NCBI RefSeq assembly: GCF_003325355.1
Contig: NZ_CP030850.1
Location: 62,001-126,000, forward strand
Origin: Runella rosea
GTDB taxonomy: Bacteria > Bacteroidota > Bacteroidia > Cytophagales > Spirosomataceae
DNA: 64,000 nucleotides
Direction: 5' to 3'
Part shown: in pieces, positions 25,585-36,170 of the stretch
Layout: each line of letters opens with the position of its first letter
How positions within the stretch are numbered: the first letter of the stretch is position 1
Notes under the pieces: generated by a model
The model's input: the letters and a program-made list of their open reading frames with translations, nothing else
The model's database searches: none
What the model was told of the DNA's origin: nothing
Position numbers and translations under genes: made by a program

Positions 25585-25626
25585 AAAATCCGCTTTCGGG
25601 AAAACAGCCGAAAGCGGATTTTTTTG
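25585..25626. terminator. Bidirectional terminator between convergent genes
   Basis: A 15-bp stem (25585-25599 with 25608-25622) with A-run on the left and T-run on the right. It can end transcription of the sulfurtransferase and, from the other side, of the S8 peptidase. Confidence 0.85.
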
Positions 25627-25646
25627 ATACGATAAAATCAGAAAAA

Positions 25647-27194
25647 TTATTCCCAAACCACCTCGATTACTTCGGTTTTTAGGTCAATGGTGGTGTGAGT
25701 TTCCCCCTCCAGCCGTTGAATCGTCAACTGGCCTTCGCGGAGGCGTACTATCTCCTGCGTAAGCACGTGCATTGAGCTCTTTTTATGAAAAACAGAAACC
25801 ATATCGCTGGTTCCGGGTAGTTTTAGGGTGTGTGATGTGCCAGATGCTTTTATTTCCCGAGCGTAGGTGGTGCCAGATTCGGCGGGATTTTGGAGCAATG
25901 CCAAAGCTCGTGAAGCTAACGGGACCCCGTACCCGACAAAATTATTTCCGTAGGGGTACAAATGGGCTGATTTCTCAATGAGATTTATGAGTTGTTTGTT
26001 GGTGAGCGTAGGGTTGGCCTGCATCAAACATGCCGCAAAGCCCGTAATAACGGGCGCCGACAATGACGTGCCGTATAACGAAAAGCAGGAAACGTTGGGC
26101 TTTAGATAAGGCAAAAACTCTGGCCCGATGCTGCTGTAACCGATGCGGTTCCAATACCGCTGATTGGTAGCGCCGATGGCTAAAACACCTTGCGCGTCGG
26201 CGGGAGTGGAAATAATGCGCCAGCTTGGGTCGTCGCCTTCATTACCGGCTGATACGATTACCAAGATACCTTTTTTGTCGGCCGCCAATTGCGCCGCCTG
26301 GCTGATGATGCTCGTTTTGCCATCCATTTGGTTGATTTGATAATTCTCGTTGGGGTCGGTAAACCCTTGGGCGTAGCCCAATGAGGTATTAATCAAACGC
26401 ACGCCAAGGCTGTCCATCCACTCCATCGCGGCTACCCAGTTGTCTTCCTCGCCGCGAAATTCGCGGGTTCCGTGGTCGGTGCGGGCAAGGTAAAACTGTG
26501 ATTCGGTCGCTAAGCCGTTTTGGGCACTTTCGGAACGATTGGCGCCCGAAATGGCGCTCATTACTTCGGTTCCGTGAAAATCAGAAAAGGTTTCGGCGGT
26601 GGTGTAAAATTTATCAGAATACGTTAACGGTGGGTTAACATAATCACGTTTATCCAAGATGGCTTTGCGGTCAAAAATGTGTTTTAGGAGATTATTGGTG
26701 GGAGCTTCCAGAAATCCCGCGTCAATGACGCCGATGGTGATTCCTTTTCCGTTCAGACCCGCTTTTTTAAATTCGTCGGCTTGTACCTGCGTCATGACGG
26801 GTGCCATCGCAGAGCGGCGATTGGGCTGGGTTTTGGCGATGTAAAATTGGCCGTTGATGGGTTGTACTTTACTGACAAAGGGAAGCGACTGAACGGCTTG
26901 CAATTGCTCAGCAGTAAGGCGAGCCGAGACCGCATTGAACCAGCGAGAAATGTTTAGTGTTTGACAGTCAGCTGTTTGTAGCTGTTGAAGATATTCTTTT
27001 TTTACGGGCAAATCCGTTTCATCATATAAAGTAAGCCCTTGTTGGAGACGATTTTGTAGCGTTTTTGGTGAAATTGCCGGCGCATCGGTCGTATTTTTAT
27101 CTTTCAGAAAAATCCAGTACTTTGTCTGCGCCAAACAGCTAAATGAAAAAGACAGCATCGCCACCGCCGCTATCGTCGTTCCAATTTTTTTCAT
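25647..27194 (-). CDS. Secreted subtilisin-like S8 peptidase
   Basis: A 515-residue protein with a signal peptide (residues 1-22), an N-terminal prodomain-like region (25-110) and an S8 catalytic domain. Asp158 (GVIDAGF), His207 (DFHGTEV), oxyanion Asn318 (SAGNEG) and Ser377 (GTSLSAP) are all present. The C-terminal 90 residues after the protease are beta-rich and end without a clear sorting-signal motif. It is expected to be exported to the periplasm or outside. Confidence 0.9.
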   Translation of the reverse strand: MKKIGTTIAAVAMLSFSFSCLAQTKYWIFLKDKNTTDAPAISPKTLQNRLQQGLTLYDETDLPVKKEYLQQLQTADCQTLNISRWFNAVSARLTAEQLQAVQSLPFVSKVQPINGQFYIAKTQPNRRSAMAPVMTQVQADEFKKAGLNGKGITIGVIDAGFLEAPTNNLLKHIFDRKAILDKRDYVNPPLTYSDKFYTTAETFSDFHGTEVMSAISGANRSESAQNGLATESQFYLARTDHGTREFRGEEDNWVAAMEWMDSLGVRLINTSLGYAQGFTDPNENYQINQMDGKTSIISQAAQLAADKKGILVIVSAGNEGDDPSWRIISTPADAQGVLAIGATNQRYWNRIGYSSIGPEFLPYLKPNVSCFSLYGTSLSAPVITGFAACLMQANPTLTNKQLINLIEKSAHLYPYGNNFVGYGVPLASRALALLQNPAESGTTYAREIKASGTSHTLKLPGTSDMVSVFHKKSSMHVLTQEIVRLREGQLTIQRLEGETHTTIDLKTEVIEVVWE

Positions 27195-27279
27195 CTTAAG
27201 TAAGTTAAGAAAACGTATGATTCCCTAAAATTGCTAAAAAATCACACAAAGTTCACAAATTTTTCACAAAAGAATACAA

Positions 27280-28665
27280 ATGTTTTCAACAAATACCTAC
27301 GCTTCGCGCCGCGCTAAACTCAAAAATCAGGTTTCAAACGGTCTATTATTGTTTTTAGGAAATGAAGAATCGGGAATGAATTACACCGATAATACCTACC
27401 ATTTTCGACAAGACAGCACTTTTCTGTACTACTTTGGATTGGATAAAGTAGGACTGGCGGCCATTATCGACGTAGAATCGGGCGAGGAATGGATTGTGGG
27501 GGATGAAATTACGATGGATGATGTAATTTGGGCTGGGCCGCAGCCTACTTTACAAGAACAAGCAGGCCGGGTAGGCGTGGCCAAAACGCTTCCGAAATCG
27601 GCCTTAGAAGCTACCCTCAAGGGCGCGCTCGGCGCGGGCCGTGCCGTCCATTTTTTGCCGCCGTATCGTCCTGAGCATACCCTGAAACTTCATCACTGGA
27701 CGGGCTGGTCGCTGGCCGAAATTCCTCAAAAAGCCTCATTGCCGTTTATCATGGCGGTCATAAACCAACGTTCTTATAAAACCGATCACGAAATCGTTGA
27801 AATGGACAAAGCCGTCAACATTTCGGGGCAGATGCACCTGAATGCGATTCGCGCTACCCGCATGGGCAAATACGAATACGAAGTTGTGGGCACTGTTCAT
27901 GGTACGGCGCGGAGCGGTGGCGGAGACTTAGCGTACCCAATTATTTTGTCGGTAGATGGGCAAACGCTCCACAATCATTATCACGGCAATCGCCTCGAAA
28001 GTGGTCGGCTAGTATTAGGTGATTTTGGGGCGGAAACGGCCACCTATTACGCTGGCGACATCACGCGTACGTGGCCCGTTGACAAGACATTTACCGAAAA
28101 ACAAAAAGAAATCTATCAGATTGTACTGGACGCCAACCTGAACGTTATCAATGCATTGCGTCCGGGTGTGAAGTACCTTGATTGTCATTTGATTTCTTGG
28201 CGGACGGTGACGGAAGGTTTAAAAAACCTCGGTTTGCTAGAAGGAGATGTGGACGAAATGGTGGCTTTGGGCGTACCAGGCCTTTTTATGCCTCATGGCG
28301 TTGGGCACATGATTGGGATGGATGTTCATGATATGGAGAATTTGGGCGAAAACTATATAGGTTACCGTGAGGGACTAGAACGCAGCAATTTGCTTGGTTT
28401 GAAGTCATTACGATTGGCCAAAGAACTCGAAGAAGGATTTGCACTAACGATTGAGCCGGGTACGTATTTTATACCAGAATTGATTCAATTGTGGGAAAGC
28501 CAAGGGAAATTTAAAGACTTCATCAAGTACGATAAACTGAAAGCTTATTTTGGATTTGGCGGGGTGCGGATTGAGGATAATTACGTGATTACGGCCGACG
28601 GTGCAAAATTGATTGGTGAGCCCATTCCCAAAACAATCGCCGAGATTGAAGGGTTAAGGTGTTAA
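27280..28665 (+). CDS. M24 aminopeptidase P family protein (first of two)
   Basis: Aminopeptidase P removes N-terminal residues before proline. The 461-residue protein has the creatinase-like N-terminal domain and a pita-bread catalytic domain with metal ligands Asp248 (GDFGAE), Asp260 (AGDITRTW), His343 (PHGVGHMIG), Glu392 (IEPGTY) and Glu432 (RIEDNY). It has no signal peptide. The second M24 gene follows 95 bases downstream. Confidence 0.88.
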   Translation: MFSTNTYASRRAKLKNQVSNGLLLFLGNEESGMNYTDNTYHFRQDSTFLYYFGLDKVGLAAIIDVESGEEWIVGDEITMDDVIWAGPQPTLQEQAGRVGVAKTLPKSALEATLKGALGAGRAVHFLPPYRPEHTLKLHHWTGWSLAEIPQKASLPFIMAVINQRSYKTDHEIVEMDKAVNISGQMHLNAIRATRMGKYEYEVVGTVHGTARSGGGDLAYPIILSVDGQTLHNHYHGNRLESGRLVLGDFGAETATYYAGDITRTWPVDKTFTEKQKEIYQIVLDANLNVINALRPGVKYLDCHLISWRTVTEGLKNLGLLEGDVDEMVALGVPGLFMPHGVGHMIGMDVHDMENLGENYIGYREGLERSNLLGLKSLRLAKELEEGFALTIEPGTYFIPELIQLWESQGKFKDFIKYDKLKAYFGFGGVRIEDNYVITADGAKLIGEPIPKTIAEIEGLRC

Positions 28666-28672
28666 ATTTTAG

Positions 28673-28742
28673 CCTCTGTGTCCCTCCATTTCTCTGTGGT
28701 TTTAAAAAAATCTAACCACGGAGAAATAGAGGGGCACGGAGG
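28673..28742. repeat. Long inverted repeat between the two M24 genes
   Basis: Two 29-base arms (28673-28701 and 28714-28742) flank a 12-base centre. They differ at four positions, three of which become G-U pairs in RNA made from the plus strand. The accacggag-type motif resembles a repeat dispersed in many environmental genomes. It may also stabilise or terminate the upstream mRNA. Confidence 0.75.
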
Positions 28743-28760
28743 AAACAAGATACAAACAAA

Positions 28761-30083
28761 ATGCGTTACGAACCGATAGATGTTCAGCTTTTTATTCAAA
28801 ATCGCCAACGACTTTATAAGTTATTGAAACCCAAGAGCTTGGTTATATTGAATGCCAATGACCCCATGCCTACCAATGCCGACGGAACCATGGGTTTTAA
28901 GCAAAATTCCGATTTGTTTTATCTGTCAGGAATTGATCAGGAAGAAACCCTTCTGGTATTATTTCCAGACCACCCCGATCCTAAATTTCGAGAATTGCTT
29001 TTTTTGCGCGAAACAAATGAGCTTATTGCCGTATGGGAAGGTGAAAAACTGACCAAAGCACAGGCAACGCAAGTGTCGGGTATTCAGCGGATTTATTGGA
29101 CTCATCAGTTTGAATTGATATTTAGTCAGTTGGTTTTTGAGGCCGAAAATGTGTACCTCAACACCAACGAGCACGCCCGAGGCGACGCGCAAGTCCAAAC
29201 GCGGGATGCGCGTTATATTCGGGATTTTAAGGAAAGATACCCTTTGCATCGTTTGGAACGTTTGGCTCCGCTGACCTATTATTTACGCGCTGTAAAGCAA
29301 CCGCAGGAGATTCATCAACTTCAAAAAGCCATTGATATCACCCGCGATGGATTTTTAAGGGTCTTAAATTTTGTCAAACCTGAGGTGTGGGAATACGAGA
29401 TTGAGGCCGAGTTTATCCACGAATTTACCCGAAAGCGTTCCAAAGGTTTTGCGTACAGTCCCATCATTGCGTCGGGGAAAAATGCGTGCGTGTTGCATTA
29501 CATTGAAAACAATCGACAATGTAAAGCGGGAGATATTTTGTTGCTGGATGTGGCGGCCGAGTACGCCAATTACAATGCCGACTTGACGCGTTCTATTCCC
29601 GTTAATGGTCGTTTTACGCCGCGTCAGCGGGAGGTATACGATGCAGTATTGCGGGTAATGAAAGCCGCGCGCGGAATGCTCGTGACGGGCACAATGCCCG
29701 ATGCGTATCAGGCAGAAGTGGCCAAAATCATGGAAAGTGAGTTGTTGGGCTTGGGGTTGTTGACCAAACAGGACATTGAAAAACAAGACCCCGATTGGCC
29801 AGCGTACAAGAAGTATTTTATGCACGGAACGTCCCATTTGTTGGGGTTGGATGTTCACGATGTGGGGAGTCGATACCGTGCTTTTGCCCCTGGCATGGTT
29901 TTTACGTGCGAACCCGGTATATACATCAAAGAAGAGGGGTTGGGGATTCGGCTCGAAAACAATATTTTGATTACTGCCGATGGAAACGTTGACCTTATGG
30001 CGCATATACCCATTGAAGCCGAGGAAATTGAAGAATTAATGCATCAATCAATTGGGTTTGATAAGAATTTAGGGAGTAAATAA
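28761..30083 (+). CDS. Xaa-Pro aminopeptidase (second M24 paralogue)
   Basis: The 440-residue protein has the same plan as the previous gene, with motifs LLLDVAAEY, NADLTRSI, MHGTSHLLGLDVHD, FTCEPGIYI and GIRLENN supplying two Asp, one His and two Glu. The N-terminal domain (QNSDLFYLSGI) is closer to classical PepP. The two genes are not recent duplicates, judging by their different spacing and length. Confidence 0.9.
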   Translation: MRYEPIDVQLFIQNRQRLYKLLKPKSLVILNANDPMPTNADGTMGFKQNSDLFYLSGIDQEETLLVLFPDHPDPKFRELLFLRETNELIAVWEGEKLTKAQATQVSGIQRIYWTHQFELIFSQLVFEAENVYLNTNEHARGDAQVQTRDARYIRDFKERYPLHRLERLAPLTYYLRAVKQPQEIHQLQKAIDITRDGFLRVLNFVKPEVWEYEIEAEFIHEFTRKRSKGFAYSPIIASGKNACVLHYIENNRQCKAGDILLLDVAAEYANYNADLTRSIPVNGRFTPRQREVYDAVLRVMKAARGMLVTGTMPDAYQAEVAKIMESELLGLGLLTKQDIEKQDPDWPAYKKYFMHGTSHLLGLDVHDVGSRYRAFAPGMVFTCEPGIYIKEEGLGIRLENNILITADGNVDLMAHIPIEAEEIEELMHQSIGFDKNLGSK

Positions 30084-30112
30084 TTGATTATGAGGGAAAA
30101 CCTCGCATAAAA

Positions 30113-30745
30113 ATGAGCTTTTTTTTTACGGAAGATATTATAAGATTATTGATTGCGGCGGGGTTAGGCGCGCTGATTGGGCTAGAACGTGAATACCACA
30201 GCAAATCGGCGGGGCTTCGAACAATGATGTTAATTGCCATTGGTTCGACGCTTTTTACGGTCATTTCGACTAAATTGGGTGGAGATGCGGGGCGGATAGC
30301 CTCCAATATTGTGACGGGCATCGGCTTTATCGGCGGCGGGATTATCTTTCGGGAGAGCAACCGTGTTTCGGGTATTACAACAGCGGCCACGGCTTGGGCT
30401 ACGGCGGCGTTGGGGATGTGCGTGGGTATCGGTTATTATGAAATCGCCTTGGCCTCGTCTATATTGGTGCTTTTTGTGCTATACGCGCTCGTTCCGATTC
30501 AAGATATTATTAACCGTCATAATCAGCTTCGTACTTACCGCATTGTTTGTAAGTATCAACAAAAAACGTTGAAAAATTACGAAAGCCTTTTTAAAGAATT
30601 AGGATTAGATGCCAAACGCGGGGTGCAAAATCGAGTCGGTAATACCATCAGCGGGACGTGGGCGATTCAGGGGCCAGAGCGTAAACACGACAAATTGACC
30701 AAGCTTTTACTGAATGACGAAGAAGTATTAGAATTTGATTTCTAG
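30113..30745 (+). CDS. MgtC/SapB family membrane protein
   Basis: A 210-residue protein with an N-terminal MgtC domain of four to five membrane spans (residues about 5-130). Signature stretches are LGALIGLEREYHSKSAGLRT and the glycine-rich GIGFIGGGIIFRES. A cytosolic C-terminal domain (about 140-210) follows. MgtC proteins are linked to growth at low magnesium and to acid tolerance. No magnesium leader is evident upstream. Confidence 0.86.
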   Translation: MSFFFTEDIIRLLIAAGLGALIGLEREYHSKSAGLRTMMLIAIGSTLFTVISTKLGGDAGRIASNIVTGIGFIGGGIIFRESNRVSGITTAATAWATAALGMCVGIGYYEIALASSILVLFVLYALVPIQDIINRHNQLRTYRIVCKYQQKTLKNYESLFKELGLDAKRGVQNRVGNTISGTWAIQGPERKHDKLTKLLLNDEEVLEFDF

Positions 30746-30949
30746 GTTATTTACCGTTTAATAATTTGTTGGGAGGAAGCTTTTACAACTCCCTTTTTTT
30801 TTGCATTTTACTTCAATTGTTACCATAGAGATAAAATATAAACGTAAAGAATTTAGATAATTGACACGAATCCATAATAAATAGTAATAAAGAAAGTTGG
30901 TCAGATACAGCCTAATCATCGTCAGAAATGCCTAAATATCTATATAATG

Positions 30950-31597
30950 ATGACCTCCGAAAAACGTAGTGCGTTAGTAATTGGGGCTACAGGTTTGGTA
31001 GGAGCGAAGGTCGTAGCAAAGCTATTGGCTTCTGAAAAATACAGTCATGTCAAAGTGCTGACACGTAAGCCTTTTACGGGTAGCCATCCCAAATTGGAAA
31101 GTATCATTTTTGATTTTGACCATCCAGATGCGGCACTTGTTGAGGCAGATGATATTTTTTGCTGCCTCGGGACCACCATGAAAAAGGCAGGCTCGAAAGA
31201 GGCTTTTTATTTGGTAGATTATACTTATCCTATGGAAGTAGCCAAAATAGCTTTGGCCAATGGGGCCAAACGTTTTGCCATTATTACGGCCATGGGCGCA
31301 GACTATACTTCTTTGTTTTATTACAATCAGGTCAAAGGTAAAGTGGAGGAATCGCTGCGAAAATTGGGTTATGAAACGCTGCTTATTTTCCGCCCTTCGC
31401 TGTTGGTGGGGGCGCGTCAAGAGAGCCGTTTTGGCGAAAAAGCAGGAGAATGGCTGTCGAAACTGTTTCAATTTGTTATTCCCGCTAAATACCGGGCAAT
31501 TGAGGCGGATAAGGTGGCGGAAGCGATGGTTTCCATTACCTCCAGCAACGTCAAAGGAGCGCTGGTGTATGAGTCTGACCTGATGCAAGAGTTTTGA
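30950..31597 (+). CDS. NAD(P)-binding atypical SDR (HTATIP2-like) oxidoreductase
   Basis: A 215-residue protein with an N-terminal Rossmann signature ALVIGATGLVGAKVV (residues about 8-22) and the atypical SDR pattern with YYNQVKGKVEESL around the catalytic-like Tyr/Lys. Such proteins bind NAD(P)H; the substrate is unknown. Two consecutive ATG codons at 30947 and 30950 are possible starts. Confidence 0.78.
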   Translation: MTSEKRSALVIGATGLVGAKVVAKLLASEKYSHVKVLTRKPFTGSHPKLESIIFDFDHPDAALVEADDIFCCLGTTMKKAGSKEAFYLVDYTYPMEVAKIALANGAKRFAIITAMGADYTSLFYYNQVKGKVEESLRKLGYETLLIFRPSLLVGARQESRFGEKAGEWLSKLFQFVIPAKYRAIEADKVAEAMVSITSSNVKGALVYESDLMQEF

Positions 31598-31629
31598 TGT
31601 AATTATTGATTCACTTTTATCTCACCGTT

Positions 31630-32070
31630 GTGTCTGCCACCATTAACATTCAAGGAGCCGTCGAAAGCGACGTTATTACGGTCTACGATTTCCTTTGTGA
31701 GTTGGAAGAAGAGAAATTGGATTTTAACGCATTTCAGAAAATCTTCAATCGAAACCTCAAAAATCCTGATTGCCATTACTTTATGGCTTTTGATGAGGCC
31801 AAGTGCGTGGGTTATGCTAGTGTCCATGCGCAGTGGTTACTCCATCATTGCGGAAAAGTAGGCGAGATTCAGGAAATGTTTGTCGTGGACAATTACCGCT
31901 CCAAAGGTGTCGGAAGTCTGCTGATTCAGGAATTGATGAAGGTGGCAGAACGTGAAAATTTCAAAATTTTGGAAGTAACCGCCAATAAAAAACGGGTAGA
32001 TACGCATCGTTTCTACGAAAGAAAAGGCTTAGAACCGACCCATCTTAAGTTTGTGAAAAAGTATGGGTAA
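31630..32070 (+). CDS. GNAT family N-acetyltransferase
   Basis: A product of 146 residues with the GNAT acetyl-CoA site ([20 protein letters not shown]) and the closing FYERKGLEP. The start is uncertain because there is no ATG: a GTG at 31630 or a TTG at 31606 are the options. It shares strand with the SDR gene (32-base gap) and slightly precedes the large FGE-like gene. Substrate unknown. Confidence 0.75.
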   Translation: MSATINIQGAVESDVITVYDFLCELEEEKLDFNAFQKIFNRNLKNPDCHYFMAFDEAKCVGYASVHAQWLLHHCGKVGEIQEMFVVDNYRSKGVGSLLIQELMKVAERENFKILEVTANKKRVDTHRFYERKGLEPTHLKFVKKYG

Positions 32071-32113
32071 ACGCGAGGCTCTACGCATCTTTACACAAAA
32101 AAGTAAGTTGCTG

Positions 32114-34843
32114 ATGAGACTATTGCTGACCGCCCTCTTTTTGCCTCTTTGTGCCGTTGCTCAATGGCAGCCATCGTTTGTAGAAAATCGCTTTTTACGC
32201 CTTGAGCAGCTGAAAACAAGCGATTCTTCCATTCGCACGTATCAATCGCTTCCGTTATTTTCTTACGTTTTAAATGACAAATACGCCACGACCGAGCGCA
32301 CTGTTTTTCAATCTGAAAAAGAAAAACTGAATTTTGTCTTAGATAATAAGCTAAATGTAACCTACCAAATCAACCCATCCGACGGTTCTAACCCGTCAGA
32401 CGGGTATGCGGTGATTACCTTTACGAATACGTCTGCCGATACATTAAGACTTCGAAATGTGGTTCCACTCGGAGAGTCTAAATCACACGTATACATCACG
32501 GGGTTGGGAAACCATTCGTTGTCACGGGCGCATTTGTTTCGTCCTGGTTTTGCACCCGTCAACGTTATTTTGCCCGATAATGCATGGGAGTTGGGTTTTT
32601 CAGCGGTAAACATGGTCGAAAAGAATGTGTGCGCATTGATGCGGCGCGTCAAATGGGAAAATGCCACCCGCCGTCGTTTTGAAACCATTCTGCCGCCTAA
32701 GGGCAGCGTTGTGTACCATCTGTGGCTGGAAACCTATACGGGCAATTGGCAGGAAGGATTACGTCAAATATTCCAAAAAAGGAAACTATTTGACTTGGCT
32801 CAGTTTGATAATTCTCTTTTTCAACGGCCTGATTTGCAGTGGATTCGTAAGAGTTATGTCATTCATTTGATGATGGCTTGGGACCAGCGTTTTTCGTTGG
32901 GGGTAAAATGGGGGCAAGGCATCAACGATTTTATCAAACGTGGTAAAGCCCTCTACGGCGGCGACGACGTACTTGGCATTTGGCCCACCTGGCCCACGCT
33001 TGGCTTAGACCAACGAAATCAATTTGATTTGTTTAGTGACTTGCCGGGCGGGCTGCCGAACATTAAAAAAATGGGAAATATGATGCGGGCCCAAGGCACA
33101 AAATTGTTTTTGTGTTATAATCCGTGGGACGAATCCACCCGTGATGCCAACAATCCAAAAGCGCATTTGAAGGGACTTTCAGACCTCATCGCGGCTACTC
33201 AGGCCGACGGTGTGGTGCTCGACACGCGCGGTAGCAGCAGTAAAGAATTGCAGGAGGCTGCCGATCAAGTTAAAAAGGGCGTGGTGATGTACAGCGAAGG
33301 CATGGCCATCCCCAAAGATATGCCGGGAATTGTGGCGGGGCGCGTTCATAATGCGTTGTATTACCCGCCGATGTTGAATCTCAATAAATTTATTAAGCCT
33401 GACTTTGCTATTTTTCGCGTAGCCGAGCAGTTCAAAGAGCGTATTCGACGCGAATTTGCCACGAGCTTTTTCAACGGCTACGGCACCGAGTTGAACGTTT
33501 TTCAGGCTGGTACGCCCGATTGGGTCGAAGAAGATTACCGTTTTTTAGGCCAAACCACGCGGATTTTACGGGAAAATAGCTCGGTGTTTTTAAGCAGAAA
33601 TATCACGCCGCTTATCACGACAACCCGCGATGGAATTTTTGTAAACAAATGGCAGGATTCTACTAAAACACTTTACACGATTTTCAGCCTGATTCCCGAA
33701 GGATTCAGTGGTCCCTTGTTTGAAGTACAACCCCGAAAAGGCTATCATTTTGTCGATTTATGGAATCACCGCGAGCTGACTCCGATACTGCAAGGTGGTA
33801 AGTGGTATATCGAAGTGGAAACGGAGCCTTTTCATAAAAAATATCTAGGTACAAATAATGAAGGCGCAGTAGGGTGTGTGGCAGAAATGAAGGAAGCATT
33901 TGGTTTGACAAATGACTTGTGGTGTTCTGGTGAACTTCTTCCAAATTATAATGTAACAATATGGAAAGGAAATCCCATGTACATTAAAAAGCCAATTGTA
34001 ACAAATTATGGTTGTGTTCTTAGTGATTTAGAAGAACTAAGGTACTATGAAGGTAAAATTGTTGTGCAGGTTTTTGATAAAAATAAGCAGGAACTCATAG
34101 AAGAATCCATTTTGGAGCTACAGGCTGGCAGTGTTAGGGTTGATGCAAAAAAAATAAAGTTTTTACCTCCTACTGCCCATCCTGATGCAAAATCTATTCT
34201 AAGTGGGACTCCAAACGCTGAGCTTCAAATCCCCGCAGGCCGCTATCGTCACGTTACTACGCACGGAGATGTATTTTTGCCCTATCCTGAAAAGGACACT
34301 ACAACGTACGAAATCAGTGCATTTTTGATGGATAAAAATTTAGTTTCTAACACCGATTTTAAGAAATTTCTCACCTCAACCCGTTACAAACCCAAAGATG
34401 CCGCCAACTTTTTGAAACACTGGAAAAACGGGCAAATCCCCAAAGGCGAAGAAAACAAACCTGTGGTGTATGTGTCGCTCGAAGATGCCAAGGCGTACGC
34501 AAAATGGGCGGGCAAGCGACTACCAACGGAGCGAGAATGGCAATACGCGGCGGAAAAAGATTCGGTATTAAGAACGTCGGCAAGGACTGCGCGTCTGCGG
34601 TTCGAAACCTTGCCGACGTTAAACCAGCTGCAAGGTGTGGTTTGGCAACTGACCAATGATGAATACCACACGGGCCAATACCGCTACATCATGCTCAAAG
34701 GGGGAAGTTATTTTAAGCCTGAGTCCAGCTGGTGGTATGTGCAAGGCGGCCCGCAACCGCTTACGCATCAGCAGATTTTACTACGGGTTTCGGAAGGCTT
34801 TGAGCGCAACGCGACCGTTGGTTTTCGGTGCGTTCGGGATTAA
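32114..34843 (+). CDS. Large exported protein with C-terminal FGE-sulfatase domain
   Basis: A product of 909 residues with a signal peptide ([18 protein letters not shown]) when started at 32114; the open frame extends upstream to 32063. Residues 20-225 form a beta-rich domain. Residues about 230-520 look like a glycoside-hydrolase-type TIM barrel ([26 protein letters not shown]). A C-terminal sulfatase-modifying/FGE-like domain comes last, from about 745 ([47 protein letters not shown]). Such domains in Bacteroidota are often binding or structural rather than catalytic. A putative carbohydrate-active role is inferred. Confidence 0.72.
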   Translation: MRLLLTALFLPLCAVAQWQPSFVENRFLRLEQLKTSDSSIRTYQSLPLFSYVLNDKYATTERTVFQSEKEKLNFVLDNKLNVTYQINPSDGSNPSDGYAVITFTNTSADTLRLRNVVPLGESKSHVYITGLGNHSLSRAHLFRPGFAPVNVILPDNAWELGFSAVNMVEKNVCALMRRVKWENATRRRFETILPPKGSVVYHLWLETYTGNWQEGLRQIFQKRKLFDLAQFDNSLFQRPDLQWIRKSYVIHLMMAWDQRFSLGVKWGQGINDFIKRGKALYGGDDVLGIWPTWPTLGLDQRNQFDLFSDLPGGLPNIKKMGNMMRAQGTKLFLCYNPWDESTRDANNPKAHLKGLSDLIAATQADGVVLDTRGSSSKELQEAADQVKKGVVMYSEGMAIPKDMPGIVAGRVHNALYYPPMLNLNKFIKPDFAIFRVAEQFKERIRREFATSFFNGYGTELNVFQAGTPDWVEEDYRFLGQTTRILRENSSVFLSRNITPLITTTRDGIFVNKWQDSTKTLYTIFSLIPEGFSGPLFEVQPRKGYHFVDLWNHRELTPILQGGKWYIEVETEPFHKKYLGTNNEGAVGCVAEMKEAFGLTNDLWCSGELLPNYNVTIWKGNPMYIKKPIVTNYGCVLSDLEELRYYEGKIVVQVFDKNKQELIEESILELQAGSVRVDAKKIKFLPPTAHPDAKSILSGTPNAELQIPAGRYRHVTTHGDVFLPYPEKDTTTYEISAFLMDKNLVSNTDFKKFLTSTRYKPKDAANFLKHWKNGQIPKGEENKPVVYVSLEDAKAYAKWAGKRLPTEREWQYAAEKDSVLRTSARTARLRFETLPTLNQLQGVVWQLTNDEYHTGQYRYIMLKGGSYFKPESSWWYVQGGPQPLTHQQILLRVSEGFERNATVGFRCVRD
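32373..32405. repeat. Palindromic element inside the coding sequence
   Basis: Two 15-base copies start 18 bases apart (32373 and 32391). The second, ACCCGTCAGACGGGT, is a perfect 7-bp inverted repeat with a one-base centre, and the first is a degenerate version. Together they encode [11 protein letters not shown] in frame in the FGE-like protein. Confidence 0.75.
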
Positions 34844-35244
34844 TTCTTCCCCGCCTCCGCACGTCGCATCGGCATCGAATCAATAAGCCCGAAAAGCTGC
34901 TCTGGTTTGACGGGCTTGTCGCTTACGAGTTTGATTTCGCCATCTTTGCCAATCAACCAAAAACAAAAATGGTTGGGTGTGTACTTAAATCTTTCTTTCA
35001 GATGAAGGGCGTCTTCGGTCGATATATTGGCTTCGAAGCAGTCAATCACGCGTAAATCACGCTCCATAAAGTCCTTCCCAACTTCGCTCAGCCACTTTTT
35101 TTGCAGTTTAAATTCGGCATCTGAAGCCTTGGGGCAGTACACTACCACGACACGATTTTTCCACACCATTTTTTCCAATTGTTTTTCGAGGGAGTCTTGG
35201 AAATTGAAACAAACAGCACAGATTATGAGAAATAATGCGTTCAT
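34840..35244 (-). CDS. DUF4174 family protein
   Basis: A 134-residue product with an N-terminal hydrophobic signal-like segment ([15 protein letters not shown]) and the DUF4174 thioredoxin-like pattern: a beta strand with [20 protein letters not shown], and a later [13 protein letters not shown]. The family is small and mostly uncharacterised. It overlaps the 3' end of the large FGE-like gene by four bases in convergent orientation. Confidence 0.72.
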   Translation of the reverse strand: MNALFLIICAVCFNFQDSLEKQLEKMVWKNRVVVVYCPKASDAEFKLQKKWLSEVGKDFMERDLRVIDCFEANISTEDALHLKERFKYTPNHFCFWLIGKDGEIKLVSDKPVKPEQLFGLIDSMPMRRAEAGKN

Positions 35245-35419
35245 TTTTGAAAATATTATGGTTTACGAATCACTTTTTACGCTTTACATGGCGCAGTTTT
35301 TTCTTTGACTTAGAACCTAAAAGTAAAACAAAAAAGAAATAATGAGAAAACTTGCTTTGCCTAACATAGAACTCAACACAATGTGTCTTTTATAAATGCA
35401 AATAAACCAATAAGCTATT

Positions 35420-36151
35420 ATGTTTAAACAAATTCTTTCCATTATGCTTCTTTTTGCCGCCAGCCTGACGGCTTCTGCCCAAGATACCCGCTGCTATGAA
35501 ACCCGGATTTATTACACCCACCCAGGCCGATTGGAAGCTTTATTGACCCGTTTTCGTGACCATACCACCAAAATATTTGAAAAACACGGCATGACAAACG
35601 TGGGTTATTGGGTGCCTTTGCACGAAGAAAATAAACTTGTTTACGTTCTTTCGTACCCCGACCGTGCCGCTCGCGATGCTTCATGGAAGGCTTTTGGTTC
35701 AGACCCTGAATGGAAAAAAGTACAATCTGATTCGGAAGTAAGCGGAAAAATTGTGGCCAAAGTAGAAAGTATCTTTATGAACGCAACCGATTTTTCACCC
35801 AAAATCAAGTCTTCTAAGAGTAAAAAAGAGCGTGTATTTGAGTTGCGGACTTACACTACCAACACGGGTAAATTGCCCGATTTATTGACCCGTTTTCGTG
35901 ACCATACCCTCAAATTGTTTAAAAAGCACGGCATGACCAACGTGGCCTATTGGACCGTAGACGGCAAAGATGATACGCTGATTTACATTTTGGCGCACCC
36001 TAGCGAAGAAGCTGGTAAAAAAGCGTTTGATGCTTTTCGTGCTGATCCAGTATGGATAAAGGCTCGCGACGAATCGGAGAAAAACGGAAAACTTGCCGCC
36101 AAGGTGGAGTCGGTCTACATGAAAGCAACGGACTTCTCTACGATAAAATAA
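35420..36151 (+). CDS. Exported double-NIPSNAP protein
   Basis: A 243-residue protein with a signal peptide (residues 1-20) and two copies of the NIPSNAP ferredoxin-like domain (about 22-118 and 134-240). Each copy contains LLTRFRDHT and a K(K/E)HGMTNVGYW-type motif. NIPSNAP members form dimers related to stress-responsive A/B barrel proteins. The function in bacteria is unknown; internal duplication of the domain makes a monomer equivalent to a dimer. Confidence 0.85.
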   Translation: MFKQILSIMLLFAASLTASAQDTRCYETRIYYTHPGRLEALLTRFRDHTTKIFEKHGMTNVGYWVPLHEENKLVYVLSYPDRAARDASWKAFGSDPEWKKVQSDSEVSGKIVAKVESIFMNATDFSPKIKSSKSKKERVFELRTYTTNTGKLPDLLTRFRDHTLKLFKKHGMTNVAYWTVDGKDDTLIYILAHPSEEAGKKAFDAFRADPVWIKARDESEKNGKLAAKVESVYMKATDFSTIK

Positions 36152-36170
36152 ATCTATCGTTGAAGCTGCT

